Assembly: GCA_049511335.1 (NCBI GenBank)
Contig: JBEKYD010000097.1
Span: 1-24,080, forward strand
Source of the DNA: JBEKYD01 sp049511335
GTDB lineage: Bacteria > Acidobacteriota > Terriglobia > Bryobacterales > Bryobacteraceae
Length of the DNA: 24,080 nt
Reading direction: 5' to 3'
Below, piece after piece: positions 1-6,935 of the stretch. Under the pieces are notes generated by a model. It had not been told where the DNA came from and did no database searches. It saw only the letters and a program-made list of their open reading frames with translations. Positions within the stretch are counted from its first letter, which is position 1, and each line of letters opens with the position of its first letter. The position numbers were made by a program, and so were the translations under genes.

Positions 1-1258
1 CCCCTACCGGGCTTGCCTGCCGTGTTGGCTGGATCGCCAGGCGGGGCTGCGCCTTCCAGAAGGCCAATGCCAGAACGATCGTTATGGCTTGAATCGCCAC
101 CACGTTCAGCACGCAGGCCAACCATCCGCCGCGATTCCAGAAGTAGCCGGGCAACGCCGCGCCCAGGCTCCCGCCCGCGTAGTAGAACATGGCGTAGAGC
201 CCCACCGCCGCCGCCCGCGCTTCCCGCGCCACCGCGCCCACATAGCTCGAAGCCGCCGAATGAGCGATGAAGACCCCGGAACAGCACAGCGCCAGCCCTG
301 CCAGCACCGCCGGCAAGTGATGGATCAGCGTCAGCGCCATTCCGATCATTCCCCCGCCGAACGCCGCCACCAGCGCCCATCGGTGGCCCAGGCGGTCGAT
401 CGCGCGCCCGCCCACAGGCGTGATCGCCGCACCCGCCAGGTAAACCGTGAACAGCAGCCCCAGCGCCGTCGTGCCCAGTCCGAAGGGAGGCGCCGCCAGA
501 TAGAAATTCACGTACGTGAAGGTGGCGATCAGGGTAAACAACACGCCGAACCCCACGGCGTAGGTCGCGAGCAACCGCGGATTCGCCAGATGTTCCCCCA
601 TCCCCCGGATGGTGGCCCGAACCACTTCCCGCACCGCCGACGGCCGCCTGCTCCGCTGGCTATCGGGCGGCATCCATCTGGCCATCGCCAGCGCGCACCC
701 CGCATCCAGAACGGCCAGCACCACGAACGACCATCGCCACCCCGCCTGCGCCGCTACCAGCGCCGCCACCATCCGGCCGCTGAAGCCGCCAATCACCGTT
801 CCGGCCACGTATGCCGACATGGCAGCGCCCACCCCTTCCTTCCATTCTTCGTTGATGTAGGCGATGGTTACGGCGAAGATTCCCGGCGTGAATACGCCCT
901 GCCAGAAACGCCAGAAAAGGAGCTGGCGCAGACTTCCGGCCTCCGCCGCGATCAGGATCGGCGCCGCCAGCAGGAACGCCGACCACACGATCACCCGCTT
1001 GCGCCCGAACCGGTCCGCCGCCGCTCCCGCAAACGGCGCCGCCACCGCCACGGCCAGAGTCGACGCGGTCACAATCAGGCTCACCGCCGCCGCCGAAGAG
1101 CCAAATTCCCGCGCCAGCATCGGCAACAGCGGCTGCGGCGCGTAGAGCGTGACAAACGCGCAAAATCCCGCGAATACTACCGATGCCGTCCGTGTTCTCG
1201 ATTGTTTCCGCGCCCCTGCCAGCGAGTGCGGCACCCCAACCGGCGCGCCCTTGCCCAT
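1..1258 (-). CDS. MFS transporter (YnfM-like), 3' end cut by window edge
   Basis: This is probably a proton-driven inner-membrane exporter of the major facilitator superfamily. The frame is open from an ATG at 1258 down to base 2 with no stop, about 419 codons, which is close to full MFS length. The N-terminal half reads TLYAPQPLLPMLAREF, a first-helix signature of the YnfM-type group. It is followed by a hydrophobic helix and the loop 2-3 motif ADRFGRKRV, typical of MFS proteins. Later segments contain further helices (for example VVAIQAITIVLALAFW) and a short hydrophilic tail at the window edge, so only the last few residues should be missing. It is divergent from the DUF4160 gene, with about 100 bases between them. 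The substrate cannot be told from the sequence. A long antisense frame covers the same bases but has no family resemblance. Confidence 0.88.
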   Translation of the reverse strand, partial: MGKGAPVGVPHSLAGARKQSRTRTASVVFAGFCAFVTLYAPQPLLPMLAREFGSSAAAVSLIVTASTLAVAVAAPFAGAAADRFGRKRVIVWSAFLLAAPILIAAEAGSLRQLLFWRFWQGVFTPGIFAVTIAYINEEWKEGVGAAMSAYVAGTVIGGFSGRMVAALVAAQAGWRWSFVVLAVLDAGCALAMARWMPPDSQRSRRPSAVREVVRATIRGMGEHLANPRLLATYAVGFGVLFTLIATFTYVNFYLAAPPFGLGTTALGLLFTVYLAGAAITPVGGRAIDRLGHRWALVAAFGGGMIGMALTLIHHLPAVLAGLALCCSGVFIAHSAASSYVGAVAREARAAAVGLYAMFYYAGGSLGAALPGYFWNRGGWLACVLNVVAIQAITIVLALAFWKAQPRLAIQPTRQASPVG

Positions 1259-1357
1259 GGACTTTTATTATTGCGAATTGCGCACGGAGCGGAATCCTTG
1301 CGCGATACCGGATCGGCCGGGGACACTCGAAGTTAGGTGATAGAATCAGCGACGCGG

Positions 1358-1618
1358 ATGCCGACGGTTAGTGCGTTCTATGGGATCTTGATCCGGATGT
1401 TCTTCAATGACCATCCGCCGAAACACTTTCACGCTCGATATGGTGAGTTTGAAGCAACGGTGGACATCGGCACGCTGGCGGTGATCGAGGGCGAGCTGCC
1501 GCGCCGGGCTTTGAACCTGGTCCAGGAATGGGCGATGATGCATAGAGAGGAACTGTTCGAAGCTTGGCGGTTCTGCCGCGAGAATACAGCGCCGGCGAAG
1601 ATTGAGCCACTGACATGA
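1358..1618 (+). CDS. DUF4160 family protein
   Basis: This is a small cytoplasmic protein of about 86 residues belonging to the DUF4160 family. The diagnostic opening MPTVSAFYGILIRMFFNDH is followed by PKHFHARYGEFEA, the histidine-rich family motif. I chose ATG 1358 because family members start at MPT; a GTG at 1337 would add seven unsupported residues. The stop is 16 bases before the DUF2442 gene, and this DUF4160-DUF2442 order recurs widely in bacteria. The pair is often suspected of being a toxin-antitoxin-like or accessory module, but no biochemical function is established that I know of. The family call is strong; any functional claim would be guesswork. Confidence 0.85.
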   Translation: MPTVSAFYGILIRMFFNDHPPKHFHARYGEFEATVDIGTLAVIEGELPRRALNLVQEWAMMHREELFEAWRFCRENTAPAKIEPLT

Positions 1619-1634
1619 ACGGAATATTTGCTCC

Positions 1635-1913
1635 ATGTATTGGGACGTAGTTGAAGTGAAACCGGAGCCGCACTACTGCCTCTTTGTTCGATTCAAGGAC
1701 GGCGTGACGGGGCGTGTGCGGTTGCGGCCGGAGGAGCTGACCGGTGCTCTCGCGCCGCTGCGGGATGAACAGTTCTTTCAAAAGGTCTTCATTGACTGTG
1801 GCGCGGTCGCGTGGCCGGGAGAGATTGATCTCGCGCCGGACGCCATGTACACTCAGGTCACCAGCCAACGCGATGAACTGCAGCAGGCGGGTCCAGGGAA
1901 CATTCGCCCCTGA
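1635..1913 (+). CDS. DUF2442 family protein
   Basis: This is a 92-residue DUF2442 protein. Family features seen are the N-terminal strand pattern VVEVKPEPHYCLFVRFKDG, a central 'PLRDEQFFQKVFID' block, and the closing AVAWPGEIDLAPDAMY, where the W-P/D-x-x-x-D-L-x-P-D-x-x-Y ending is the hallmark. The last 20 residues extend past the domain. It lies 16 bases downstream of the DUF4160 gene on the same strand and is likely cotranscribed. A second, diverged DUF2442 gene sits about 3.6 kb further on. Function is unknown; a role as partner or antitoxin of DUF4160 is inference from gene pairing only. Confidence 0.85.
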   Translation: MYWDVVEVKPEPHYCLFVRFKDGVTGRVRLRPEELTGALAPLRDEQFFQKVFIDCGAVAWPGEIDLAPDAMYTQVTSQRDELQQAGPGNIRP

Positions 1914-2041
1914 ACGCAAGCCAGCTTGGCGGTACGAAGCCGGTCGCGGGGCACCTCCCGCGGGATGGCGACCTTTCGTCCAAGTGGGGCCAATTGCCCG
2001 CTGTGGCCGCTGGCGATAGGCCGTATACTGGTTACAGGGTG

Positions 2042-2266
2042 ATGGAGATGCAGCTCAATGCGCGAGAAGCGTCGCTAGTGGAGGCCTTCCGCCGCCTCGC
2101 TCCGGATGCGGCCGCGGAGCTGTCTGCTCTCGCCGAACGATTAGCCGGGCTGACGCCGAACCGGAAAATCGACTGGTCCGATTCCTGGTCGGACGAAGAT
2201 CTGAAGGAATTTAGGGCCGCTTCTCTGAGGCGCCTAGATGCGGAGGAGTCAGAGGACCCGAATTGA
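2042..2266 (+). CDS. Antitoxin-like small protein of a PemK/MazF-type module
   Basis: This is an acidic protein of about 74 residues: a predicted helical N-terminal part (ASLVEAFRRLAPDAAAEL, SALAERLAGL) followed by the tail DWSDSWSDEDLKEF and a short acidic C-terminus. It looks like the small antitoxins that precede PemK/MazF-like toxins, and its stop overlaps the first codon of such a toxin (TTGA at 2263-2266), the usual coupling of these modules. Likely role: bind and neutralise the toxin and repress its own promoter. The start is uncertain. ATG 2042 gives MEMQ; ATG 2048 has better spacing to an AGGGTG at 2036-2041; a longer frame from 1994 is unlikely. The partner toxin is broken, so this is an orphan antitoxin or an eroding module. 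Confidence 0.6.
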   Translation: MEMQLNAREASLVEAFRRLAPDAAAELSALAERLAGLTPNRKIDWSDSWSDEDLKEFRAASLRRLDAEESEDPN

Positions 2267-2571
2267 CACCTGGTGACGTAGTGGTTGGGGTTCTGATGGC
2301 GCCCTTGAAACCAAAGTCCGCCCGGCCGTAGTGATCGCGAGCAGTACTTACCTTGTGGAACGCCCAGATGTGCTGGTCGAAGCTGCCCAGAACATTCGCG
2401 TCCACAGATCACGTTTTGTTGGACTGGCAAGCCGCCGGACTTCGCGCAGCGTCCTGTTTCAGAGCGTACGTATTGACAACCCATCGCTCCGAACTGACGG
2501 TGATCGGCCATCTCAGCCAGCGCGATTGGGATACAGTAAAGGCTTGCGTTCGCGCCGCATTTGCCATCTGA
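2263..2571 (+). pseudogene. PemK/MazF-like endoribonuclease toxin, broken by two frameshifts
   Basis: Three reading frames together rebuild one short toxin. From TTG 2263 the frame reads LTPGDVVVGVLMAPLKPKSA and RP, then hits TAG at 2329. The next frame continues at once with VIASSTYLVERPDVLV, and a third frame finishes with TDHVLLDWQAAGLRAASCF, then RAYVLTTHRSELTVIGHLS, ending at TGA 2569-2571. The order PGDVV, RP-VVIASS-Y, RPDVLV, DW-AAGLR-S-FR-Y and IG-LS-RDW is that of PemK/MazF-type ribonucleases that follow this class of antitoxin. The first break fits loss of a single G near 2329; the second lies around 2380-2405 where the sequence is also diverged. Intact members are mRNA interferases. 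Two independent breaks make a sequencing error less likely than decay. Confidence 0.7.
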
Positions 2572-2590
2572 CACGAACGTCCTAGGCCCG

Positions 2591-2607
2591 CCCGTCATAT
2601 CGACGGG
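2591..2607. other. Small hairpin after the toxin remnant
   Basis: A perfect inverted repeat CCCGTC/GACGGG with a five-base loop (ATATC) lies 20 bases past the toxin remnant's stop. It could be the stem of a transcript end but has no following T-run. I rate it a weak candidate. Confidence 0.25.
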
Positions 2608-2652
2608 ATGGGGACAAAGCAGCCGATTGGCTTCTGGAGACATAATGCCGGA

Positions 2653-2695
2653 TTGCCGGAAGCACCCCTCCAGGTATAGAATTGTAGTCCTGGAG
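2653..2695 (+). promoter_or_regulatory. Candidate promoter with inverted repeat around the -10, upstream of the 2700 gene
   Basis: TTGCCG (2653-2658) is followed after 16 bases by TATAGA (2675-2680), or after 18 bases by TAGAAT (2677-2682), a plausible sigma-70 promoter. The -10 region sits exactly between the arms of a perfect 7-base inverted repeat, CTCCAGG (2668-2674) and CCTGGAG (2689-2695). The right arm also carries the GGAG ribosome-binding site four bases before the ATG at 2700. The repeat could be a repressor operator, or an RNA stem hiding the ribosome-binding site if transcription starts further upstream. Confidence 0.4.
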
Positions 2696-2699
2696 CCCG

Positions 2700-3278
2700 A
2701 TGACTCTCGCTAACGCCAAGGACGTTGGTCAGATAGTTGCGTGGTTCTCCGCCGCCGTATTTTTCCTTTACAAGCTCATCAGCGGCTACCTGATCGGCAG
2801 CACAAGCCTCCGTGTGACCTGCTCGCGGACCGCCGTCAGGTCCAGAGCCGGGCGGGATTATCTGTGCATTATCGCGATAGTGAAACGGGGTGCCGGTAGC
2901 ACTCTGGTGCTTCACAACGCCAGGGCCAGAGTCACGTACGTGCAGGGCCAAGGACTTCCAGATCTTAGAACTATCCCCGAGGCGAAATGGGTCCCTGCCG
3001 TGGCTGAATCCGAGACGGACTTGATCGCAGCGGTTCGGCTGAGTTCAGGAACTGCGCCCGGCAAGGTCCTCAAGGTCAAGTTCGATCAGGTTTCTTCGGA
3101 AGCACCGCTTCTTAATCTCGCACCCAGTGATGAGATGCAGTTTGCTGCTGTGTATGAAGTCGATCAGTCGCTGCCCTGCGTTGTCGAGGTCACGATCCTT
3201 GGTAAGAGCTGGGCGACCTGGAAACGTTCCCAATGGCGAGCATCGGACATTTCCCTTCCCATTTCACCGGAACAGTGA
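2700..3278 (+). CDS. Hypothetical membrane-anchored protein
   Basis: I do not recognise a family in this 192-residue protein. Residues about 9-33 (VGQIVAWFSAAVFFLYKLI and following) form one hydrophobic segment, probably a single N-terminal membrane anchor. The remainder looks like a soluble beta-rich domain with alternating hydrophobic strands such as YLCIIAIVKRG, STLVLHNARARVTYV and PCVVEVTILGKSW. ATG 2700 has a GGAG four bases before it and fits the start of the anchor. It stands alone between a decayed toxin module and the beta-galactosidase, and its expression may depend on the inverted repeat just upstream. The anchor plus Ig-like strand pattern would suit an envelope or cytoplasmic-face accessory protein, but that is speculation. 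Confidence 0.6.
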   Translation: MTLANAKDVGQIVAWFSAAVFFLYKLISGYLIGSTSLRVTCSRTAVRSRAGRDYLCIIAIVKRGAGSTLVLHNARARVTYVQGQGLPDLRTIPEAKWVPAVAESETDLIAAVRLSSGTAPGKVLKVKFDQVSSEAPLLNLAPSDEMQFAAVYEVDQSLPCVVEVTILGKSWATWKRSQWRASDISLPISPEQ

Positions 3279-3415
3279 GAGTCAAGGGCAATCTTTTATT
3301 AGACGATAAAGCATGTTATCGCCTACGATCCCACGGGGCATCCAGCCACCTGGGCGAATAACGCCCGTTGCCGACGTGTGTGATCGGCGCGGTCGGACTG
3401 GATAGTGCGGTGCCG

Positions 3416-3451
3416 GGCGGCCTGGGAGGCCGCCGCAAGCCGGGAGCTTGC
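3416..3451. repeat. Tandem hairpins between the 2700 gene and the beta-galactosidase
   Basis: Two adjacent perfect inverted repeats occur: GGCGGCCT/AGGCCGCC with a 3-base loop (3416-3434) and GCAAGC/GCTTGC with a 5-base loop (3435-3451). They lie in the gap between two convergent genes, so they may act as a transcript end from either side. The only homopolymer run (seven A at 3462-3468) is on the wrong side for a classical rho-independent terminator of the minus-strand gene. Confidence 0.35.
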
Positions 3452-3489
3452 TCCACGAATTAAAAAAACGCATGGGCCGCCGGCCGCTC

Positions 3490-5334
3490 TCACCCCTTCG
3501 GTGTCTCGTAAACCGGATCTTTCAACCCCGCCAGCGACCGCGCTTCCGGCCCTTCTTCCAGGTCGAGTACGATCACTTGGTTCTCCCCGCTGCGCAGCCA
3601 CGATGCCGGCAGGTACAGCGTCTGCTGCGGGCCGATCTTCCAATACCGCCCCAGGCAACGGCCGTTCACCCAGACCATGCCCTTGCCCCAGCCGCGCAGG
3701 TCGAGGAACGTATCTGCGGGCTGGGCCGCGGAGAAACTGCCCCGATACAATGCGGGGCCGGCCGCCTTGCTTCCCGCCGTGTAGCTCCAATCCGCCGGAT
3801 GGTCGATCGGCATTGGATAGCAGTCCCAACCCAGCAGCTCTCCGCCAGCCAGGATCACCTTGCCTGCGATGCCTTTGCGCTCCGTCACCATCAGGTGGTC
3901 GAAATTCGCCCTCCCCATGTTTTCCACCAGGATGTCCAGCGGTTCGCCCGCGCTCAACTCCACTTCGAGCCTGCTCTCGCCGTGCCGCCGGTCGAGCGTG
4001 CCCAGCCGCTTCGCGCCCTGCATCGCCACGGCGTAATCCTTCACCCCTTCCACCACCAGCGTTCCCTTGCCGGCGCGCTCCACGTTCCGCCGGTACAGCA
4101 CATACCCGTAACTCTGCCCCAAGGCTTCCATCGTGGTGGGACGCGCCGAATGGAACGGACGCGGAAGCCTCCCCAGCAGCGGCGCGCTCTCATGCAAGGG
4201 AAACCGCGGCACCGCCATCATGGGCAGGGGCTCTGGAACCGCGGGCAACTCTTCTTTCACGTGCCTGGCAATTACCGCGCGAATGGCATGAAACTTCGCC
4301 GTCGGCCGCCCCGCTTCATCCAGCGGCGAATCGTAATCGTAGGCCGAAACGATGGGCTCGTATACCTTGCCGAGATTCGCCCCGCTCATGTACCCGAAAC
4401 TGCTGCCGCCGTGCACCATATATAGGTTGAAGGAAATGCCCTGCGCCAGCATCCATTCGAGGCCCCTTGCCGCGTGTTCCGGCGGCGTCCGGTGATGCAC
4501 CTCGCCCCAATGATCGAACCATCCCACCCAATACTCGCCCGCCATGCGCGGCACGTTCTGCCGGAACGCCGCCAGGCCGGAGAAGTGATGCCGCGGGTCG
4601 TCGCCGTCGCCAAAATTCACCACCGCCACGGCATCTTCGAGCGTTCCGCTTTCAAGCTGCAGCCTTTCCGAACCGTCCGAAGTATAAAGCTGGCACTCGA
4701 ATCCGGCCGCGCGAACCATGTCGTGAATCGCCCGCAGGTAGGTCTTGTCGTTGCCGTAGGAGCCGTACTCGTTTTCCACCTGCACCATGAGGATCGGCCC
4801 GCCTTTGCTCGCCTGCAAACCGGCTACTTCCTGGCCCACGCGCCGCAGATATCGCTCCGCGGCAGCCAGAAAGCGCGCGTCCGCGCTCCGTATCAGCAGA
4901 TCCGACGGCGCCAGGAGCCAGGCCGGCAAACCGCCGAAATCCCATTCCGAGCAAATGTACGGCCCCGGCCGCAGCAGCACCCACAACCCTTCCGCCTGCG
5001 CCGTGCGGATATACTCGGCCAGGTCCAAATCGCCCGTGAAGTCGAACTCGCCCGGCCGCGGCTCATGCAAGTTCCAGAACACGTACGTGCAGAGAGCGTT
5101 CAGCCCCAGCGCCCGCATCTTCCGCATCCGGTCGCGCCAATAAGCCCGCGGCACCCGCGGATAATGCATTTCCCCGGACCGAATCTCGAGCGGCTGCCCG
5201 TCCAGCAGAAAATCCGTCCCATGCCATCCGAACGTGTGCGCGGACCCGCCCTGCGCTCGCAAGCCCTGCGCCATCGCGGCCGAGGCCATTGCGCCTTGCA
5301 AAAACTCCCTGCGGTTATGCCCGTCCGTACTCAC
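3490..5334 (-). CDS. Tat-exported glycoside hydrolase family 35 beta-galactosidase
   Basis: This enzyme hydrolyses terminal beta-galactosides, probably in the periplasm or outside the cell. The N-terminus NRREFLQGAMASAAMA (residues 7-22) is a twin-arginine signal. The GH35 catalytic barrel starts at about residue 35 with IRSGEMHYPRVPRAYWRDR and continues through CTYVFWNLHEP and RPGPYICSEWDFGG. The acid/base is Glu189 in VQVENEYGSYG, and the nucleophile is Glu267 in MAGEYWVGWFDHWG, both intact. C-terminal beta domains follow from about residue 350, including LYRGSFSA and GKGMVWVNGRCLGRYW, a galactose-binding-like jelly roll typical of GH35. Length 614 is normal for bacterial members. It is monocistronic, divergent from the DUF2442 gene at 5468. 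The exact linkage attacked is not visible from the sequence. Confidence 0.93.
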   Translation of the reverse strand: MSTDGHNRREFLQGAMASAAMAQGLRAQGGSAHTFGWHGTDFLLDGQPLEIRSGEMHYPRVPRAYWRDRMRKMRALGLNALCTYVFWNLHEPRPGEFDFTGDLDLAEYIRTAQAEGLWVLLRPGPYICSEWDFGGLPAWLLAPSDLLIRSADARFLAAAERYLRRVGQEVAGLQASKGGPILMVQVENEYGSYGNDKTYLRAIHDMVRAAGFECQLYTSDGSERLQLESGTLEDAVAVVNFGDGDDPRHHFSGLAAFRQNVPRMAGEYWVGWFDHWGEVHHRTPPEHAARGLEWMLAQGISFNLYMVHGGSSFGYMSGANLGKVYEPIVSAYDYDSPLDEAGRPTAKFHAIRAVIARHVKEELPAVPEPLPMMAVPRFPLHESAPLLGRLPRPFHSARPTTMEALGQSYGYVLYRRNVERAGKGTLVVEGVKDYAVAMQGAKRLGTLDRRHGESRLEVELSAGEPLDILVENMGRANFDHLMVTERKGIAGKVILAGGELLGWDCYPMPIDHPADWSYTAGSKAAGPALYRGSFSAAQPADTFLDLRGWGKGMVWVNGRCLGRYWKIGPQQTLYLPASWLRSGENQVIVLDLEEGPEARSLAGLKDPVYETPKG

Positions 5335-5467
5335 GACTTGCGTTCTCCCATACGCGGACTGCCGTTTTCGTTATAGCAAGCGGCATAAGAGGGTGCATGG
5401 GCTGCGCGCAGGCTGCACCACGGGCTGCACCGTCGAGCGAATCGAGCCGCTGCAGTAGGATGGTATT

Positions 5468-5740
5468 ATGCGCCCACGCGTGAATCATGTTCGCCACGTT
5501 GGCGGTTACCGCTTGGAACTGGGTTTCACGGACGGGTTGCGGAAGGAAGTAGACTTCGAAGACCGAATAGCCGGGCGTGGCGGGGTGTTTCGTCCGCTCG
5601 CGGATGTTGAATTCTTCAAACAGGTCCGCTTAGAGGCCGAGGCCGGTACCATCGTCTGGCCTAATGGCGTCGACTTCTGCCCGGATGTCTTGTATAGCCT
5701 CGCTACGGGCAAACCGGTCGAAACCCTTCAGTGGGCGTAG
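5468..5740 (+). CDS. DUF2442 family protein (second copy)
   Basis: This 90-residue DUF2442 protein is diverged from the copy at 1635. It shows the family's basic N-terminus (VNHVRHVGGYRLELGFTDG), the block PLADVEFFKQVRLE and the terminal signature TIVWPNGVDFCPDVLY. The start ATG at 5468 has an AGGA about nine bases upstream. No DUF4160 partner is present here. Instead its 3' end overlaps the start of a GNAT acetyltransferase by ten bases, which suggests translational coupling. Function is unknown. Confidence 0.85.
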   Translation: MRPRVNHVRHVGGYRLELGFTDGLRKEVDFEDRIAGRGGVFRPLADVEFFKQVRLEAEAGTIVWPNGVDFCPDVLYSLATGKPVETLQWA

Positions 5741-6297
5741 CCGATGTGACACTCGAAACCGAACGCCTTGTGCTTGGCGAGTGGCAAAGCGCCGATTGGA
5801 TCGAGTTTCGCCCGATCACCACCGATCCCGAAGTAATGCGCTACATCACCGGCGGCGTTCCCTGGAGCGAGGAGACGATCCGGTCGTTCGTCGACCGTCA
5901 GGTGAAGCTACACGGAGAACGGGGCTTCTGCCGGTGGAAGCTGGCCGAAAAGTCCAGCGGAAACATGATCGGCTTTTGCGGCGTGGGCATCTGGCGCGAC
6001 GGTCTGGAACCCGAGATCGGATGGTGGCTGGCGCGCCGATACTGGGGAAAGGGCTTGGCGACGGAAGCCGCGCGCGCGGCCCTCGCCGACATCTTTGAAC
6101 GGGTAAGACTGGACCGCGTGGTTTCGATCGCGAGGCCGGCGAATATTGCCTCCACGCGCATCATGGAAAAACTTGGACTAAAATTCGACCGGGAATTCGA
6201 GAGCGAAGGCGTTCCCCTGGTGCAGTACGAAATGCGGCGCGCGCAGTACGTGGCGCGGCGCTCTACGGCGAGCCGCAGCGAGCCTCCGAACTTCTGA
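5731..6297 (+). CDS. GNAT family N-acetyltransferase (RimJ/RimL type)
   Basis: A cytoplasmic acetyl-CoA-dependent N-acetyltransferase of the Acetyltransf_3 kind, about 188 residues. It has the usual opening TLETERLVLGEW, then the core strands GNMIGFCGVGIW, PEIGWWLARRYWGKGLATEA (residues 95-112), which holds the R-x-x-G-x-G/A pyrophosphate loop (R103, G106, G108), and SIARPANIASTRIMEKLGLK, the conserved Asn-x-x-S helix before the final strand. The start is uncertain: GTG 5731 overlaps the DUF2442 gene by ten bases, and GTG 5746 is an in-frame alternative closer to the family start. The C-terminal 20 residues, rich in Arg and Ser, extend beyond the domain. The substrate may be a protein N-terminus or a small amine; the sequence does not decide. 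Confidence 0.88.
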   Translation: MGVADVTLETERLVLGEWQSADWIEFRPITTDPEVMRYITGGVPWSEETIRSFVDRQVKLHGERGFCRWKLAEKSSGNMIGFCGVGIWRDGLEPEIGWWLARRYWGKGLATEAARAALADIFERVRLDRVVSIARPANIASTRIMEKLGLKFDREFESEGVPLVQYEMRRAQYVARRSTASRSEPPNF

Positions 6298-6301
6298 TCT
6301 A

Positions 6302-6317
6302 GTGGAATTTAGTCCAC
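6302..6317. other. Short hairpin after the acetyltransferase gene
   Basis: A perfect GTGGA/TCCAC inverted repeat with a six-base loop starts five bases after the GNAT stop codon. It has no T-run after it. It may stabilise the mRNA 3' end and is the first of four palindromes packed into 6302-6418. Confidence 0.3.
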
Positions 6318-6341
6318 CTGCGGCCAGGCGGTCGGAAGTGG

Positions 6342-6418
6342 GACAGACCGTCGTTTTTCGCGGTCTGTCAGGCCTCGCCAGGCCAGCCGCTCGACAGACG
6401 ACAAAAAACGATCGTCTG
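6342..6418. repeat. REP/BIME-like pair of inverted palindromes
   Basis: Palindrome A has arms GACAGACCG (6342-6350) and CGGTCTGTC (6361-6369). Palindrome B has arms CAGACGA (6395-6401) and TCGTCTG (6412-6418). Reverse-complemented, B aligns with A over 26 bases with 21 identities. Four of the five differences fall in paired stem positions (CG paired with CG in A, GA paired with TC in B), so base pairing is kept. The loops are T-rich in A and the complementary A-rich in B. A smaller GGCCT/AGGCC palindrome (6371-6384) lies between them. The pair sits between two convergent genes, the typical place for REP-like elements. Whether a transposase of the RAYT type mobilised it cannot be seen here. 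Confidence 0.65.
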
Positions 6419-6431
6419 GCCCACCAACCGG

Positions 6432-6659
6432 TCAGTTAGCGGGGTCTGGCCGGTGCTCGCGACGATTCTCCCAATATTTTCGAATGCGTACGGAAACTTC
6501 ACGTCTCTCCTCCGCGCCCATCGACTTGCGGCCTCGTCGCTTCGGCGCCATTGCGGTAGCACCGTCGCCATCCTTGGCCAGATCTTCCAGTAGAGCGATG
6601 GCGCGCTCGATCTTCTCTTTCCGAATTCGCAAGCCGTCAATAATTTGGAAGAGCTCCAC
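6432..6659 (-). CDS. Small basic protein with helical N-terminus and GRKSM tail motif
   Basis: A 75-residue protein beginning at GTG 6659, preceded by GAGAG at good spacing. It has an amphipathic helix (MELFQIIDGLRIRKEKIERA, then IALLEDL) likely to form a short coiled coil. A flexible linker leads to a basic segment, KRRGRKSMGAEERREVSVRI, ending in KYWENRRE. I recall similar small proteins as common in Acidobacteria, where the GRKSM-x-x-EER-x-x-V-S motif recurs, but I know of no function. The basic tail resembles AT-hook or histone-like tails and suggests nucleic acid binding; that is inference. It is transcribed toward the REP-like palindromes. The 276 bases upstream of it, up to the DUF2007 gene end, hold no gene I can support. 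Confidence 0.65.
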   Translation of the reverse strand: MELFQIIDGLRIRKEKIERAIALLEDLAKDGDGATAMAPKRRGRKSMGAEERREVSVRIRKYWENRREHRPDPAN

Positions 6660-6935
6660 GACGTCTCTCTATGCACCGCACCGCTTCCGCCGAACCACGT
6701 ACAGGGCTTCAAGGTCGAGAATTTGGAACGCGTGCCGTGGCAAGCCCGTTATGTCCCGCGTGGCCCAACGCTCGCCTTGTTTGGGCGGCGTAGGCTCAGC
6801 CGCCGAGTCGAAGGGGCTGCACGTGCTGTTAAGCACCATTCAGCCGTAAGATCTCCAGTATATTGCCGAGGGATTTTGCGTCAAAGGAAGCTTTGTGAAG
6901 AGTAATACAGATCGGGCCTTTACCTCAATTTGGGG

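Noticed and set aside
89..1336. A 415-codon plus-strand ORF over the MFS gene
   Set aside because: It is Arg/His/Pro-rich with no family features; the opposite strand encodes a clear MFS transporter. High GC creates long antisense frames.
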